Shown in pieces: positions 61,683 through 64,000 of a stretch of DNA of 64,000 nt. The translations under genes and the position numbers were made by a program. This DNA is from Centropus unirufus (lineage: Eukaryota; Chordata; Aves; Cuculiformes; Centropidae), in contig VYZI01000734.1 in NCBI GenBank assembly GCA_013397695.1, positions 158,034 through 222,033 of the forward strand, in the 5' to 3' direction. The notes under the pieces were generated by a model. That model had not been told where the DNA came from. It saw nothing but the letters and a program-made list of their open reading frames with translations, and searched no databases. How positions within the stretch are numbered: the first letter of the stretch is position 1; the number at the start of each line of letters is the position of its first letter.

Positions 61683-64000
61683 GTAAGATATCTCTGGCTT
61701 TTTGCCTAGTTTAAAACAGAACAAAATAAAGCAAAATAAAAAATGGTGGTTTTTTTTTTAAGGAAAAATATTCCTGAAAAACCAAAGAAATAAACATGCA
61801 GAGTTTCAGAGATATATCTCCTACTAGTTTTCTTAAGACTGGTAAAGTTGTTTCCTATTGCTGCTTGAATCAGTAGAAAAACTTACAGCTGCTGGAAGCT
61901 GTTAAGGATAATCTTTCCTTTGAGCAAATAAATCAGGAAATGATCAATGTGCTATTGGCTGTACTGAATTTAAGATGAGTTATGAATTTGGGGGTGAGAC
62001 ATTTGAATTTTCTTTCAAGTTCCCATTGCACTTCATGAGTAAGTTGATTTAATCCGAAAAACAGTGAAATTCAAACTCATATTTGCACCAAATGAATGTT
62101 TTCCAGTAATTCTAGATAAATAAAACATTAATGATTTTTTGTATTAAAAATGTGCAGGCTTAATGTTTCACTCTGTTGTTGGAACTGAAACCACATCAGA
62201 TGAGATTAGGAAGAGCCACTTCAAGTCAGGCTTTTTCAAATAAAAACTCACCCTGCCTTGTTATTAGCCAAGTGTAAGCTCTTCATTGCAGTCTACCATT
62301 AAAGAATGGCTAGAAATCCTTTTGCCAAAACACAACTTGAAACTAGCTGTAAATTCTTAGATAACTCAAACTATAAACTATCCCAGATTTTTAGCCATGT
62401 TTGCATTAACAAAATATTTCTTACTTCCACTTAATGAAGTTTTAATTCTGATTATGTCTGTGAAGATGGGAGCCAGCACCATGGACAGAGGCAACGAAAG
62501 AATGAACCACATGACTGATTGTCACAGGAGCTCTTCTGCCCCTTCTGCAGACAAGAATGAGGGAATTCTCCCTCAGTTTTGGGAAAAAACCCCAGGGTGT
62601 CCTGTTGTTTCTAATTCTATTGTATGTCTGTGCTTTCAGAATTTGCCAGAATAGCTAGACTTGCTCTTTTGTGTTCTTGCAAAGATGGCACTATTGCTCT
62701 GTTGCTCCAGGGAGTTCAGATTGTATCGTCAAAAAACTCAGATAAACCCTGCAGAAGTATCTCAGAACCAGACTAGCTCCCACTTTTAGAAGCATTAGCC
62801 CATTGGCACAGGAAGCATCTTGCATCCATTCAGAAAGAGATGTTGGTTTTGCCCTTCAGGCTCAAATGGAAACAGCAAAGTAAATGGAATTTTAACACTT
62901 GCTATTATGCAACACGTTTTCTCTAGAGTTGTCAGAGCAGGGACAGGGAGACTTATTATCATTGGCAAATGTCTTTCTGTCAGCTGCAGTGCATTCAAAT
63001 CTGCAATCACTTTTATCTCCTTTTTGTTTGAAAGGCAACCTTATGAAATAAAATAAAACCATCTTAAGCCCCAGGCCATAATAATTTAAGCAACTAGTCC
63101 TAAAAATATCTTTTTCTCTACTTGCCTTCAGCAGTGGTGATCATGCCTGCACCCTGGCAATGCCAGCAGAGGAATCTGAATCCCTTCCAACTCCCCTACA
63201 ATTCCTAGCTAAATTCCATGGTCATTTGAGCTGCAGGGGTAACTATTAGTTAACTACTGCATAGAAGTACTACCCAAAGGGGATAACAATGTGCATTTAT
63301 TACTGCAGGGTGGAGGTGCTACACAGAATGCGCAGTCTTGTTGTGCAGCAAAAGTTCTGCCTACCATTTATGGAGGTATTTATATGAGTGTGACTATGCA
63401 TAGAAGCACAGCCAGGAGGTATTTCTCTGGGGAACCAGGTTCTACCTGTCAAAGAGCCAGCATTTCTTCTCAGCAATGAAGGAAACAATCTCATCTACCA
63501 TATAGTTATCATATCGGTACTGTGGGATAGCTCAGACCTGAATGCTGAGGCTGTGCTCAGTACTAAGAGTAGAAAAAAAACCCAGCATTGAGTGGAACAG
63601 GTCACCTTGTTCTCTCCTGACTCCTCTGTGCTTCCTGATAGGTTAAAATATATATGTCTGAGTTTCTCTGCATCTCTGAAGCTGTAAGTGGGAGTCATTT
63701 GAAATGTGTACTTAGGGCTATTTACACTTGCCTTTCCCCTTTCCCTTTTCCCTTCCCCTTCTCCTCCATCTCCCCCTTCCCCTTCTGCTCCTCCCTCCCC
63801 CTTCCCTTTCCCTTTTCCTCTCCCTCCCTCCCCCACTCCCAACCCCTCGCCCTCCCCTCTTTCCCCTCCCTTTCAAGCTAGGTTTGTTTTTATAAAGAAA
63901 TGCACATTCAGCACCAGCCTTAAGGGCAAGGAGCTATGAATTATAAAATAGTAATGATAACTTCAGGCTGCCCTGTTAACTCGTGCACATTGTAAACATT
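61683..64000 (+). other. TBX15: Start of TBX15 intron 2
   Basis: Begins with the strong donor GTAAGA directly after the AG of codon 139 and runs off the right edge. AT-rich, no gene seen. It holds one long polypyrimidine tract near the end (listed separately). Confidence 0.85.
63731..63874 (+). repeat. Polypyrimidine tract (about 145 bp)
   Basis: Almost pure C/T with blocks of CCCTTTTCCC, CCTTCC and CTCCCTCCC. On the other strand it is a polypurine tract, which makes the Gly/Glu/Lys-rich frame there an artefact. Confidence 0.9.

Noticed and set aside
63495..63842. Gly/Glu/Lys-rich minus-strand frame
   Set aside because: A translation of the polypurine strand of the low-complexity tract, not a gene.
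1..64000. CRISPR arrays, bacterial operons, tRNA or rRNA genes
   Set aside because: No regularly spaced direct repeats, Shine-Dalgarno-led gene clusters, or recognisable tRNA/rRNA sequence were seen. The window is vertebrate intronic and flanking DNA.

Overview
This is vertebrate nuclear DNA, most likely from a bird. The coding sequence is interrupted by a very long intron with GT/AG splice sites. There is no operon-like gene packing. The recognisable interspersed repeats are CR1 LINE 3' ends with the typical terminal ATTCTATG units, which are the dominant avian repeat. The species cannot be fixed from the window.

Only one protein-coding gene is supported: the 5' part of TBX15 (T-box transcription factor 15), on the + strand. 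The first coding exon (12360-12561) encodes residues 1-67, including an eh1-like Groucho-binding motif and a basic nuclear-localisation-like patch. The second coding exon (61469-61682) encodes residues 68-138 plus part of 139: an acidic/serine linker and the first residues of the T-box. They are separated by a 48.9-kb phase-1 intron. The rest of the T-box and the C-terminus lie beyond the right edge.

Layout: 1 to about 11.9 kb is upstream flank, GC- and CpG-rich with no gene I can support. It carries an apparent solo LTR in reverse orientation (about 4.09-4.43 kb), a CA microsatellite, a short tandem duplication and a sequence gap. About 11.88-12.36 kb is the TBX15 promoter and 5' leader, with two inverted CCAAT boxes, two short upstream ORFs (one a bare AUG-UAG) and a G-quadruplex-type run. 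CpG-rich sequence continues into intron 1 until about 16.5 kb and then gives way to AT-rich, CpG-poor intronic DNA. That intron contains six CR1 fragments, simple repeats, a GC-rich hairpin and one exon-like open segment. From 61683 to the end is the start of intron 2, including a long polypyrimidine tract.

I found no clearly new biological system. The points most worth checking are the structure of the TBX15 leader, the alternative splice signals (before the ATG exon, before exon 2, and the exon-like segment at 37.2 kb), the hairpin at 47.2 kb and the LTR inside the CpG-rich regulatory domain.
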